From positions 22,000,939 through 22,064,938 of the forward strand of contig OX352766.1 of NCBI GenBank assembly GCA_947095585.1: 64,000 nucleotides of DNA. The letters run 5' to 3'. This document shows, one piece after another, positions 36,851-49,579 of the stretch. A program made the position numbers and the translations under genes. Positions within the stretch are counted from its first letter, which is position 1. Each line of letters opens with the position of its first letter. The notes under the pieces were generated by a model. The model saw nothing but the letters and a program-made list of their open reading frames with translations. It made no database searches and was not told where the DNA came from. The stretch is from Nephrocerus scutellatus (taxonomy: Eukaryota > Arthropoda > Insecta > Diptera > Pipunculidae).

Positions 36851-38793
36851 ATCAACTTACAAAATGCATATTATAGAGCTCGTAATTTCTTGACCTTCTC
36901 AATTGCAATATATAACGCACTTATTTCGTTCAATTGTTTCACCAAAGGATTGTTTTAGAATTAAAAATTAAATTAAATTTGAAACTTGGAATCACTTCAT
37001 AAAATTAACTTACAAAATGCATATTATAGAGCTCGTAATTTCTTGACCTTCGCAATTGCAATATATAACGCACTTATTTCGAAGTTCAATTGTTTCATCA
37101 AAGGATTGTTTTAGAATTAAAAATTAAATTAAATTTGAAACTTGGAATCATTTCATAAAATTAACTTACAAAATGCATATTATAGAGCTCGTAATTTCTT
37201 GACCTTCTCAATTGCAATATATAACGCACTTATTTCGAAGTTCAATTGTTTCATCAAAGGATTGTTTTAGAATTAAAAATTAAATTAAATTTGAAACTTG
37301 GAATCACTTCATAAAATTAACTTACAAAATGCATATTATAGAGCTCGTAATTTATTGACCTTCTCAATTGCAATATATAACGCACTTATTTCGAAGTTCA
37401 ATTGTTTCATCAAAGGATTGTTTTAGAATTAAAAATTAAATTAAATTTGAAACTTGGAATCATTTCATAAAATTAACTTACAAAATGCATATTATAGAGC
37501 TCGTAATTTCTTGACCTTCGCAATTGCAATATATAACGCACTTATTTCGAAGTTCAATTGTTTCATCAAAGGATTGTTTTAGAATTAAAAATTAAATTAA
37601 ATTTGAAACTTGGAATCATTTCATAAAATGAACTTACAAAATGCATATTATAGAGCTCGTAATTTCTTGACCTTCTCAATTGCAATATATAACGCACTTA
37701 TTTCGAAGTTCAATTGTTTCATCAAAGGATTGTTTTAGAATTAAAAATTAAATTAAATTTGAAACTTGGAATCATTTCATAAAATTAACTTACAAAATGC
37801 ATATTATAGAGCTCGTAATTTCTTGACCTTCTCAATTGCAATATATAACGCACTTATTTCGAAGTTCAATTGTTTCATCAAAGGATTGTTTTAGAATTAA
37901 AAATTAAATTAAATTTGAAACTTGGAATCATTTCATAAAATGAACTTACAAAATGCATATTATAGAGCTCGTAATTTCTTGACCTTCTCAATTGCAATAT
38001 ATAACGCACTTATTTCGAAGTTCAATTGTTTCATCAAAGGATTGTTTTAGAATTAAAAATTAAATTAAATTTGAAACTTGGAATCATTTCATAAAATTAA
38101 CTTACAAAATGCATATTATAGAGCTCGTAATTTCTTGACCTTCTCAATTGCAATATATAACGAACTTATTTCGAAGTTCAATTGTTTCATCAAAGGATTG
38201 TTTTAGAATTAAAAATTAAATTAAATTTGAAACTTGGAATCATTTCATAAAATTAACTTACAAAATGCATATTATAGAGCTCGTAATTTCTTGACCTTCT
38301 CAATTGCAATATATAACGCACTTATTTCGAAGTTCAATTGTTTCATCAAAGGATTGTTTGAGAATTAAAAATTAAATTAAATTTGAAACTTGGAATCATT
38401 TCATAAAATTAACTTAAAACTAAAGGATTGTTTTAGAATTAAAAATTAAATTAAATTTGAAACTTGGAATCATTTCATAAAATTAACTTACAAAATGCAT
38501 ATTATAGAGCTCGTTATTTCTTGACCTTCTCAATTGCAATATATAACGCACTTATTTCGAAGTTCAATTGTTTCATCAAAGGATTGTTTTAGAATTAAAA
38601 ATTAAATTAAATTTGAAACTTGGAATCATTTCATAAAATTAACTTACAAAATGCATATTATAGAGCTCGTTATTTCTTGACCTTCTCAATTGCAATATAT
38701 AACGCACTTATTTCGATGTTCAATTGTTTCATCAAAGGATTGTTTTAGAATTAAAAATTAAATTAAATTTGAAACTTGGAATCATTTCATAAA
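36851..38793. repeat. 2720-bp higher-order repeat, copy 2 (truncated at 1943 bp)
   Basis: This copy follows copy 1 directly and keeps its order through the 74-bp unit (38408-38481) and two more units. One B unit is replaced by A at 37784, making this part 3 bp longer. After 38793 the expected remaining units are missing and block X copy 2 begins. The last unit, at 38638, carries both CGTTATTTC and CGATGTTC, which belong to adjacent or separate units in other copies. Confidence 0.92.
38408..38481. repeat. 74-bp truncated monomer, second occurrence
   Basis: The junction AACTTAAAACTAAAGG is identical to that at 35685. It lies 2723 bp downstream, the 3-bp excess coming from a B-to-A replacement between the two. 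Confidence 0.95.
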
Positions 38794-40643
38794 ATTAACT
38801 TACAAAATGCATATTATAGAGCTCGTAATTTCTTGACCTTCTCAATTGCAATATATAACGCACTTATTTCGAAGTCCAATTGTGTCATCAAAGGACTGTT
38901 TTAGAATTAAAATTTCAATCAAATTTGAAACTTGGAACCATTTCATAAAATTAACTTACAAAATGCATATTATAGAGCTCGTAATTTCTTGACCTTCTCA
39001 ACTGTTATATGTAACGCAATTATTTCGAAGTCCAATTGTGTCATCAAAGGACTGTTTTAGAATTAAAATTTCAATCAAATTTGAAACTTGGAACCATTTC
39101 ATAAAATTAACTTACAAAATGCATATTATAGAGCTCGTAATTTCTTGACCTTCTCAATTGCAATATATAACGCACTTATTTCGAAGTTCAATTGTTTCAT
39201 CAAAGGATTGTTTTAGAATTAAAAATTAAATTAAATTTGAAACTTGGAATCATTTCATATTATAGAGCTCGTAATTTCTTGACCTTCTCAATTGCAATAT
39301 ATTACGCACTTATTTCGAAGTTCAATTGTTTCATCAAAGGATTGTTTTAGAATTAAAAATTAAATTAAATTTGAAACTTGGAATCACTTCATAAAATTAA
39401 CTTACAAAATGCATATTATAGAGCTCGTAATTTATTGACCTTCTCAATTGCAATATATAACGCACTTATTTCGAAGTTCAATTGTTTCACCAAAGGATTG
39501 TTTTACAATTAAAAATTAAATTAAATTTGAAACTTGGAATCATTTCATAAAATTAACTTACAAAATGCATATTATAGAGCTCGTAATTTCTTGACCTTCT
39601 CAATTGCAATATATAACGCACTTATTTCGAAGTCCAATTGTGTCATCAAAGGACTGTTTTAGAATTAAAATTTCAATCAAATTTGAAACTTGGAACCATT
39701 TCATAAAATTAACTTACAAAATGCATATTATAGAGCTCGTAATTTCTTGACCTTCTCAACTGTTATATGTAACGCAATTATTTCGAAGTCCAATTGTGTC
39801 ATCAAAGGACTGTTTTAGAATTAAAATTTCAATCAAATTTGAAACTTGGAACCATTTCATAAAATTAACTTACAAAATGCATATTATAGAGCTCGTAATT
39901 TCTTGACCTTCTCAATTGCAATATATAACGCACTTATTTCGAAGTTCAATTGTTTCATCAAAGGATTGTTTTAGAATTAAAAATTAAATTAAATTTGAAA
40001 CTTGGAATAATTTCATAAAATTAACTTACAAAATGCATATTATAGAGCTCGTAATTTCTTGACCTTCTCAATTGCAATATATAACGCACTTATTTCGAAG
40101 TTCAATTGTGTCATCAAAGGACTGTTTTAGAATTAAAATTTCAATCAAATTTGAAACTTGGAACCATTTCATAAAATTAACTTACAAAATGCATATTATA
40201 GAGCTCGTAATTTCTTGACCTTCTCAACTGTAATATGTAACGCAATTATTTCGAAGTCCAATTGTGTCATCAAAGGACTGTTTCAGAATTAAAATTTCAA
40301 TCAAATTTGAAACTTGGAACCATTTCATAAAATTAACTTACAAAATGCATATTATAGAGCTCGTAATTTCTTGACCTTCTCAACTGTAATATGTAACGCA
40401 ATTATTTCGAAGTCCAATTGTGTCATCAAAGGACTGTTTTAGAATTAAAATTTCAATCAAATTTGAAACTTGGAACCATTTCATAAAATTAACTTACAAA
40501 ATGCATATTATAGAGCTCGTAATTTCTTGACCTTCTCAATTGCAATATATTACGCACTTATTTCGAAGTTCAATTGTTTCATCAAAGGATTGTTTTAGAA
40601 TTAAAAATTAAATTAAATTTGAAACTTGGAATCATTTCATAAA
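38794..40643. repeat. Block X, copy 2 (1850 bp)
   Basis: Units start at 38794, 38950, 39106, (22-bp deletion pair to 39395), 39396, 39552, 39708, 39864, 40020, 40176, 40332 and 40488. The order and the CTGTTATATG, TTTTACAATT, GGAATAATTTC, TTTCAGAATT and ATATTACGC marks equal those of 32125-34130. One A unit (33195 in copy 1) is missing. It leads straight into the ATCAAC start of the third 2720-bp copy. Confidence 0.93.
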
Positions 40644-43363
40644 ATCAACTTACAAAATGCATATTATAGAGCTCGTAATTTCTTGACCTTCTCAATTGCA
40701 ATATATAACGCACTTATTTCGTTCAATTGTTTCACCAAAGGATTGTTTTAGAATTAAAAATTAAATTAAATTTGAAACTTGGAATCACTTCATAAAATTA
40801 ACTTACAAAATGCATATTATAGAGCTCGTAATTTCTTGACCTTCGCAATTGCAATATATAACGCACTTATTTCGAAGTTCAATTGTTTCATCAAAGGATT
40901 GTTTTAGAATTAAAAATTAAATTAAATTTGAAACTTGGAATCATTTCATAAAATTAACTTACAAAATGCATATTATAGAGCTCGTAATTTCTTGACCTTC
41001 TCAATTGCAATATATAACGCACTTATTTCGAAGTTCAATTGTTTCATCAAAGGATTGTTTTAGAATTAAAAATTAAATTAAATTTGAAACTTGGAATCAC
41101 TTCATAAAATTAAGTTACAAAATGCATATTATAGAGCTCGTAATTTATTGACCTTCTCAATTGCAATATATAACGCACTTATTTCGAAGTTCAATTGTTT
41201 CATCAAAGGATTGTTTTAGAATTAAAAATTAAATTAAATTTGAAACTTGGAATCATTTCATAAAATTAACTTACAAAATGCATATTATAGAGCTCGTAAT
41301 TTCTTGACCTTCGCAATTGCAATATATAACGCACTTATTTCGAAGTTCAATTGTTTCATCAAAGGATTGTTTTAGAATTAAAAATTAAATTAAATTTGAA
41401 ACTTGGAATCATTTCATAAAATAAACTTACAAAATGCATATTATAGAGCTCGTAATTTCTTGACCTTCTCAATTGCAATATATAACGCACTTATTTCGAA
41501 GTTCAATTGTTTCATCAAAGGATTGTTTTAGAATTAAAAATTAAATTAAATTTGAAACTTGGAATCATTTCATAAAATGAACTTACAAAATGCATATTAT
41601 AGAGCTCGTAATTTCTTGACCTTCTCAATTGCAATATATAACGCACTTATTTCGTTCAATTGTTTCACCAAGGGATTGTTTTAGAATTAAAAATTAAATT
41701 AAATTTGAAACTTGGAATCATTTCATAAAATGAACTTACAAAATGCATATTATAGAGCTCGTAATTTCTTGACCTTCTCAATTGCAATATATAACGCACT
41801 TATTTCGAAGTTCAATTGTTTCATCAAAGGATTGTTTTAGAATTAAAAATTAAATTAAATTTGAAACTTGGAATCATTTCATAAAATTAACTTACAAAAT
41901 GCATATTATAGAGCTCGTAATTTCTTGACCTTCTCAATTGCAATATATAACGAACTTATTTCGAAGTTCAATTGTTTCATCAAAGGATTGTTTTAGAATT
42001 AAAAATTAAATTAAATTTGAAACTTGGAATCATTTCATAAAATTAACTTACAAAATGCATATTATAGAGCTCGTAATTTCTTGACCTTCTCAATTGCAAT
42101 ATATAACGCACTTATTTCGAAGTTCAATTGTTTCATCAAAGGATTGTTTGAGAATTAAAAATTAAATTAAATTTGAAACTTGGAATCATTTCATAAAATT
42201 AACTTAAAACTAAAGGATTGTTTTAGAATTAAAAATTAAATTAAATTTGAAACTTGGAATCATTTCATAAAATTAACTTACAAAATGCATATTATAGAGC
42301 TCGTTATTTCTTGACCTTCTCAATTGCAATATATAACGCACTTATTTCGAAGTTCAATTGTTTCATCAAAGGATTGTTTTAGAATTAAAAATTAAATTAA
42401 ATTTGAAACTTGGAATCATTTCATAAAATTAACTTACAAAATGCATATTATAGAGCTCGTAATTTCTTGACCTTCTCAATTGCAATATATAACGCACTTA
42501 TTTCGATGTTCAATTGTTTCATCAAAGGATTGTTTTAGAATTAAAAATTAAATTAAATTTGAAACTTGGAACCATTTCATAAAATTAACTTACAAAATGC
42601 ATATTATAGAGTTCGTAATTTCTTGACCTTCTCAATTGCAATATATAACGCACTTATTTCGAAGTTCAATTGTTTCATCAAAGGATTGTTTTAGAATTAA
42701 AAATCAAATTAAATTTGAAACTTGGAATCATTTCATAAAATGAACTTACAAAATGCATATTATAGAGCTCGTAATTTCTTGACCTTCTCAATTGCAATAT
42801 ATAACGCACTTATTTCGAACTTCAATTGTTTCATCAAAGGATTGTTTTAGAATTAAAAATTAAATTAAATTTGAAACTTGGAATCGTTTCATAAAATTAA
42901 CTTACAAAATGTATATTATAGAGCTCGTTATTTCTTGACCTTCTCAGTTGTAATATATAACGCACTTATTTCGATGTTCAATTGTTTCATCAAAGGATTG
43001 TTTTAGAATTAAAAATTAAATTAAATTTGAAACTTGGAATCATTTCATAAAATTAACTTACAAAATGCATATTATAGAGCTCGTAATTTCTTGACCTTCT
43101 CAATTGCAATATATAACGCACTTATTTCGAAGTTCAATTGTTTCATCAAAGGATTGTTTTAGAATTAAAAATTAAATTAAATTTGAAACTTGGAATAATT
43201 TCATAAAATTAACTTACAAAATGCATATTATAGAGCTCGTTATTTCTTGACCTTCTCAATTGCAATATATAACGCACTTATTTCGAAGTTCAATTGTTTC
43301 ATCAAAGGATTGTTTTAGAATTAAAAATTAAATTAAATTTGAAACTTGGAATCATTTCATAAA
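40644..43363. repeat. 2720-bp higher-order repeat, copy 3
   Basis: The length and unit order are the same as copy 1, including the 74-bp unit at 42198-42271. Private differences are ATTAAGTTAC (unit at 41109) and ATAAACTTAC (unit at 41421, ATGAAC in copy 1). AAATCAAATTAAATTTG and GGAATCGTTTC are shared with copy 1. This copy and the preceding block X are the second half of the larger duplication. Confidence 0.94.
42198..42271. repeat. 74-bp truncated monomer, third occurrence
   Basis: The junction is the same as at 35685. It lies 1554 bp from the start of its higher-order copy, as in copies 1 and 4. Confidence 0.95.
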
Positions 43364-46083
43364 ATCAACTTACAAAATGCATATTATAGAGCTCGTAATT
43401 TCTTGACCTTCTCAATTGCAATATATAACGCACTTATTTCGTTCAATTGTTTCACCAAAGGATTGTTTTAGAATTAAAAATTAAATTAAATTTGAAACTT
43501 GGAATCACTTCATAAAATTAACTTACAAAATGCATATTATAGAGCTCGTAATTTCTTGACCTTCGCAATTGCAATATATAACGCACTTATTTCGAAGTTC
43601 AATTGTTTCATCAAAGGATTGTTTTAGAATTAAAAATTAAATTAAATTTGAAACTTGGAATCATTTCATAAAATTAACTTACAAAATGCATATTATAGAG
43701 CTCGTAATTTCTTGACCTTCTCAATTGCAATATATAACGCACTTATTTCGAAGTTCAATTGTTTCATCAAAGGATTGTTTTAGAATTAAAAATTAAATTA
43801 AATTTGAAACTTGGAATCACTTCATAAAATTAACTTACAAAATGCATATTATAGAGCTCGTAATTTATTGACCTTCTCAATTGCAATATATAACGCACTT
43901 ATTTCGAAGTTCAATTGTTTCATCAAAGGATTGTTTTAGAATTAAAAATTAAATTAAATTTGAAACTTGGAATCATTTCATAAAATTAACTTACAAAATG
44001 CATATTATAGAGCTCGTAATTTCTTGACCTTCGCAATTGCAATATATAACGCACTTATTTCGAAGTTCAATTGTTTCATCAAAGGATTGTTTTAGAATTA
44101 AAAATTAAATTAAATTTGAAACTTGGAATCATTTCATAAAATTAACTTACAAAATGCATATTATAGAGCTCGTAATTTCTTGACCTTCTCAATTGCAATA
44201 TATAACGCACTTATTTCGAAGTTCAATTGTTTCATCAAAGGATTGTTTTAGAATTAAAAATTAAATTAAATTTGAAACTTGGAATCATTTCATAAAATGA
44301 ACTTACAAAATGCATATTATAGAGCTCGTAATTTCTTGACCTTCTCAATTGCAATATATAACGCACTTATTTCGTTCAATTGTTTCACCAAGGGATTGTT
44401 TTAGAATTAAAAATTAAATTAAATTTGAAACTTGGAATCATTTCATAAAATGAACTTACAAAATGCATATTATAGAGCTCGTAATTTCTTGACCTTCTCA
44501 ATTGCAATATATAACGCACTTATTTCGAAGTTCAATTGTTTCATCAAAGGATTGTTTTAGAATTAAAAATTAAATTAAATTTGAAACTTGGAATCATTTC
44601 ATAAAATTAACTTACAAAATGCATATTATAGAGCTCGTAATTTCTTGACCTTCTCAATTGCAATATATAACGAACTTATTTCGAAGTTCAATTGTTTCAT
44701 CAAAGGATTGTTTTAGAATTAAAAATTAAATTAAATTTGAAACTTGGAATCATTTCATAAAATTAACTTACAAAATGCATATTATAGAGCTCGTAATTTC
44801 TTGACCTTCTCAATTGCAATATATAACGCACTTATTTCGAAGTTCAATTGTTTCATCAAAGGATTGTTTGAGAATTAAAAATTAAATTAAATTTGAAACT
44901 TGGAATCATTTCATAAAATTAACTTAAAACTAAAGGATTGTTTTAGAATTAAAAATTAAATTAAATTTGAAACTTGGAATCATTTCATAAAATTAACTTA
45001 CAAAATGCATATTATAGAGCTCGTTATTTCTTGACCTTCTCAATTGCAATATATAACGCACTTATTTCGAAGTTCAATTGTTTCATCAAAGGATTGTTTT
45101 AGAATTAAAAATTAAATTAAATTTGAAACTTGGAATCATTTCATAAAATTAACTTACAAAATGCATATTATAGAGCTCGTAATTTCTTGACCTTCTCAAT
45201 TGCAATATATAACGCACTTATTTCGATGTTCAATTGTTTCATCAAAGGATTGTTTTAGAATTAAAAATTAAATTAAATTTGAAACTTGGAACCATTTCAT
45301 AAAATTAACTTACAAAATGCATATTATAGAGCTCGTAATTTCTTGACCTTCTCAATTGCAATATATAACGCACTTATTTCGAAGTTCAATTGTTTCATCA
45401 AAGGATTGTTTTAGAATTAAAAATTAAATTAAATTTGAAACTTGGAATCATTTCATAAAATGAACTTACAAAATGCATATTATAGAGCTCGTAATTTCTT
45501 GACCTTCTCAATTGCAATATATAACGCACTTATTTCGAACTTCAATTGTTTCATCAAAGGATTGTTTTAGAATTAAAAATTAAATTAAATTTGAAACTTG
45601 GAATTGTTTCATAAAATTAACTTACAAAATGTATATTATAGAGCTCGTTATTTCTTGACCTTCTCAGTTGTAATATATAACGCACTTATTTCGATGTTCA
45701 ATTGTTTCATCAAAGGATTGTTTTAGAATTAAAAATTAAATTAAATTTGAAACTTGGAATCATTTCATAAAATTAACTTACAAAATGCATATTATAGAGC
45801 TCGTAATTTCTTGACCTTCTCAATTGCAATATATAACGCACTTATTTCGAAGTTCAATTGTTTCATCAAAGGATTGTTTTAGAATTAAAAATTAAATTAA
45901 ATTTGAAACTTGGAATAATTTCATAAAATTAACTTACAAAATGCATATTATAGAGCTCGTTATTTCTTGACCTTCTCAATTGCAATATATAACGCACTTA
46001 TTTCGAAGTTCAATTGTTTCATCAAAGGATTGTTTGAGAATTAAAAATTAAATTAAATTTGAAACTTGGAATCATTTCATAAA
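43364..46083. repeat. 2720-bp higher-order repeat, copy 4
   Basis: This is a full-length copy starting with ATCAAC and containing the 74-bp unit at 44918-44991. Changes from copy 3 include GGAATTGTTTC in place of GGAATCGTTTC and loss of the AGAGTTCG and AAATCAAATT marks in the unit at 45304. The copy ends at 46083. The next unit begins ATTAAC with CGTTATTTC, so the ordered array stops here. Confidence 0.94.
44918..44991. repeat. 74-bp truncated monomer, fourth occurrence
   Basis: The truncated unit is identical in structure to those at 35685, 38408 and 42198. It lies exactly 2720 bp after the third. Confidence 0.95.
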
Positions 46084-48691
46084 ATTAACTTACAAAATGC
46101 ATATTATAGAGCTCGTTATTTCTTGACCTTCTCAATTGCAATATATAACGCACTTATTTCGAAGTTCAATTGTTTCATCAAAGGATTGTTTGAGAATTAA
46201 AAATTAAATTAAATTTGAAACTTGGAATAATTTCATAAAATTAACTTACAAAATGCATATTATAGAGCTCGTTATTTCTTGACCTTCTCAATTGCAATAT
46301 ATAACGCACTTATTTCGATGTTCAACTGTTTCATCAAAGGATTGTTTTAGAATTAAAAATTAAATTAAATTTGAAACTTGGAATCATTTCATAAAATTAA
46401 CTTACAAAATGCATGTTATAGAGCTCGTAATTTCTTGACCTTCTCAGTTGTAATATTAAACGCACTTATTTCGAAGTTCAATTGTTTCATCAAAGGATTG
46501 TTTTAGAATTAAAAATTAAATTAAATTTGAAACTTGGAATCATTTCATAAAATAAACTTACAAAATGCATATTATAGAGCTCGTAATTTCTTGACCTTCT
46601 CAATTGCAATATATAACGCACTTATTTCGAAGTTCAATTGTTTCATCAAAGGATTGTTTTAGAATTAAAAATTAAATTAAATTTAAAACTTGGAATCATT
46701 TCATAAAATAACCTTACAAAATGCATATCGAACTTATTTCGATGTTCAATTGTTTCATCAAAGGATTGTTTTAGAATTAAAAATTAAATTAAATTTAAAA
46801 CTTGGAATCATTTCATAAAATAACCTTACAAAATGCATATCATAGAGCTCGTAATTTCTTGACCTTCTCAATTGCAATATATAACGCACTTATTTCGATG
46901 TTCAATTGTTTCATCAAAGGATTGTTTAGAATTAAAAATTAAATTAAATTTGAAACTTGGAATCATTTCATAAAATAAACTTACAAAATGCATATTATAG
47001 AGCTCTTAATTTCTTGACCTTCTCAATTGCAATATATAACGCACTTATTTCGAAGTTCAATTGTTTCATCAAAGGATTGTTTTAGAATTAAAAATTAAAT
47101 TAAATTTGAAACTTGGAATCATTTCATAAAATTAACTTACAAAATGCATATTATAGAGCTCGTAATTTCTTGACCTTCTCAATTGCAATATATAACGCAC
47201 TTATTTCGAAGTTCAATTGTTTCATCAAAGGATTGTTTTAGAATTAAAAATTAAATTAAATTTGAAACTTGGAATAATTTCATAAAATAAACTTACAAAA
47301 TGCATATTATAGAGCTCGTAATTTCTTGACCTTCTCAATTGCAATATATAACGCACTTATTTCGAAGTTCAATTGTTTCATCAAAGGATTGTTTTAGAAT
47401 TAAAAATTAAATTAAATTTGAAACTTGGAATCATTTCATAAAATGAACTTACAAAATGCATATTATAGAGCTCGTAATTTCTTGACCTTCTCAATTGCAA
47501 TATATAACGCACTTATTTCGATGTTCAATTGTTTCATCAAAGGATTGTTTTAGAATTAAAAATTAAATTAAATTTGAAACTTGGAATCATTTCATAAAAT
47601 GAACTTACAAAATGCATATTATAGAGCTCGTAATTTCTTGACCTTCTCAATTGCAATATATAACGCACTTATTTCGAAGTTCAATTGTTTCATCAAAGGA
47701 TTGTTTTAGAATTAAAAATTAAATTAAATTTAAAACTTGGAATCATTTCATAAAATTAACTTACAAAATGCATATTATAGAGCTCGTAATTTCTTGACCT
47801 TCTCAATTGCAATATATAACGCACTTATTTCGAAGTTCAATTGTTTCATCAAAGGATTGTTTTAGAATTAAAAATTAAATTAAATTTGAAACTTGGAATC
47901 ATTTCATAAAATTAACTTACAAAATGCATATTATAGAGCTCGTTATTTCTTGACCTTCTCAATTGCAATATATAACGCACTTATTTCGAAGTTCAATTGT
48001 TTCATCAAAGGATTGTTTTAGAATTAAAAATTAAATTAAATTTGAAACTTGGAATCATTTCATAAAATTAACTTACAAAATGCATGTTATAGAGCTCGTA
48101 ATTTCTTGACCTTCTCAGTTGTAATATTAAACGCACTTATTTCGAAGTTCAATTGTTTCATCAAAGGATTGTTTTAGAATTAAAAATTAAATTAAATTTG
48201 AAACTTGGAATCATTTCATAAAATTAACTTACAAAATGTATATTATAGAGCTCGTTATTTCTTGACCTTCTCAGTTGTAATATATAACGCACTTATTTCG
48301 ATGTTCAATTGTTTCATCAAAGGATTGTTTTAGAATTAAAAATTAAATTAAATTTGAAACTTGGAATCATTTCATAAAATTAACTTACAAAATGCATGTT
48401 ATAGAGCTCGTAATTTCTTGACCTTCTCAGTTGTAATATTAAACGCACTTATTTCGAAGTTCAATTGTTTCATCAAAGGATTGTTTTAGAATTAAAAATT
48501 TAATTAAATTTGAAACTTGGAATCATTTCATAATATTAACTTACAAAATGCATATTATAGAGCTCGTAATTTTATTGACCTTCTCAACTGTAATATATAA
48601 CGCACTTATTTCGAAGTTCAATTGTTTCATCAAAGGATTGTTTTAGAATTAAAAATTAAATTAAATTTGAAACTTGGAATCATTTCATAAA
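46084..48691. repeat. Disordered transitional segment
   Basis: After the 2720-bp array the units are A-like with many private marks: TGTTTGAGAATT (46084), GCATGTTATAG with AATATTAAACG (46396, 48067, 48379), ATAAAC and ATAACC starts, AGCTCTTAATTTC (46975) and ATTTAAAACTTGG. The unit at 46820 has lost one T (ATTGTTTAGAATT, 155 bp) and the one at 48535 has gained one base (AATTTTATTGACC, 157 bp). Only short-range repeats are visible, such as the GCATGTT units 312 bp apart. Confidence 0.85.
46708..46819. repeat. 112-bp truncated monomer
   Basis: ATGCATAT joins CGAACTTATTTCGATG, removing 44 bp between the ATGCAT and TTCG regions. The unit opens with ATAACC, as does the next. I saw no second copy of this junction in the window, unlike the 74-bp unit, so it has not been amplified here. 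Confidence 0.92.
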
Positions 48692-49143
48692 ATGAACTTA
48701 CAAAATGCATATTATACTGCTCGTAATTTCTTGACCTTCTCAATTGCAATATATAACGCACTTATTTCGAAGTTCAATTGTTTCACCAAAGGATTGTTTT
48801 AGAATTAAAAATTAAATTAAATTTGAAACTTGGAATCATTTCATAAAATTAACTTACAAAATGCATATTATAGAGCTCGTTATTTCTTGACCTTCTCAAC
48901 TGTAATATATAACGCACTTATTTCGAAGTCCAATTGTGTCATCAAACGACTGTTTTAAAATTAAAAATTCATTCAAATTTTCATAAAATGCACTTACAAA
49001 ATGCATATTATAGAGCTCGTAATTTCTTGACCTTCTCAATTGCAATATATAACGCACTTATTTCGAAGTTCAATTGTTTCATCAAAGGATTGTTTTAGAA
49101 TTAAAAATTAAATTAAATTTGAAACTTGGAATCATTTCATAAA
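48692..49143. repeat. 452-bp trimer, copy 1
   Basis: The order is a 156-bp unit with ATTATACTGCTCG (GAGCTC site destroyed), a 140-bp D unit with CGTTATTTC and CAAACGACTG, then a 156-bp unit starting ATGCAC. All these marks recur 452 bp downstream. Confidence 0.9.
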
Positions 49144-49579
49144 ATGAACTTACAAAATGCATATTATACTGCTCGTAATTTCTTGACCTTCTCAATAGCA
49201 ATATATAACGCACTTATTTCGAAGTTCAATTGTTTCACCAAAGGATTGTTTTAGAATTAAAAATTAAATTATATTTGAAACTTGGAATCATTTCATAAAA
49301 TTAACTTACAAAATGCATATTATAGAGCTCGTTATTTCTTGACCTTCTCAACTGTAATATATAACGCACTTATTTCGAAGTCCAATTGTGTCATCAAACG
49401 ACTGTTTTAAAATTAAAAATTCATTCAAATTTTCATAAAATGCACTTACAAAATGCATATTATAGAGCTCGTAATTTCTTGACCTTCTCAATTGCAATAT
49501 ATAACGCAGTTATTTCGAAGTCCAATTGTGTCATCAAAGGACTGTTTTAAAATTAAAAATTCATTCAAATTTTCATAAA
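49144..49579. repeat. 452-bp trimer, copy 2 (436 bp)
   Basis: This copy repeats ATTATACTGCTCG, the D unit with CAAACGACTG and the ATGCAC start. The third unit here has a D-type 140-bp end rather than 156 bp, so the exchange point lies inside it. Private changes are CAATAGCAAT and AAATTATATTTG. Confidence 0.88.
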
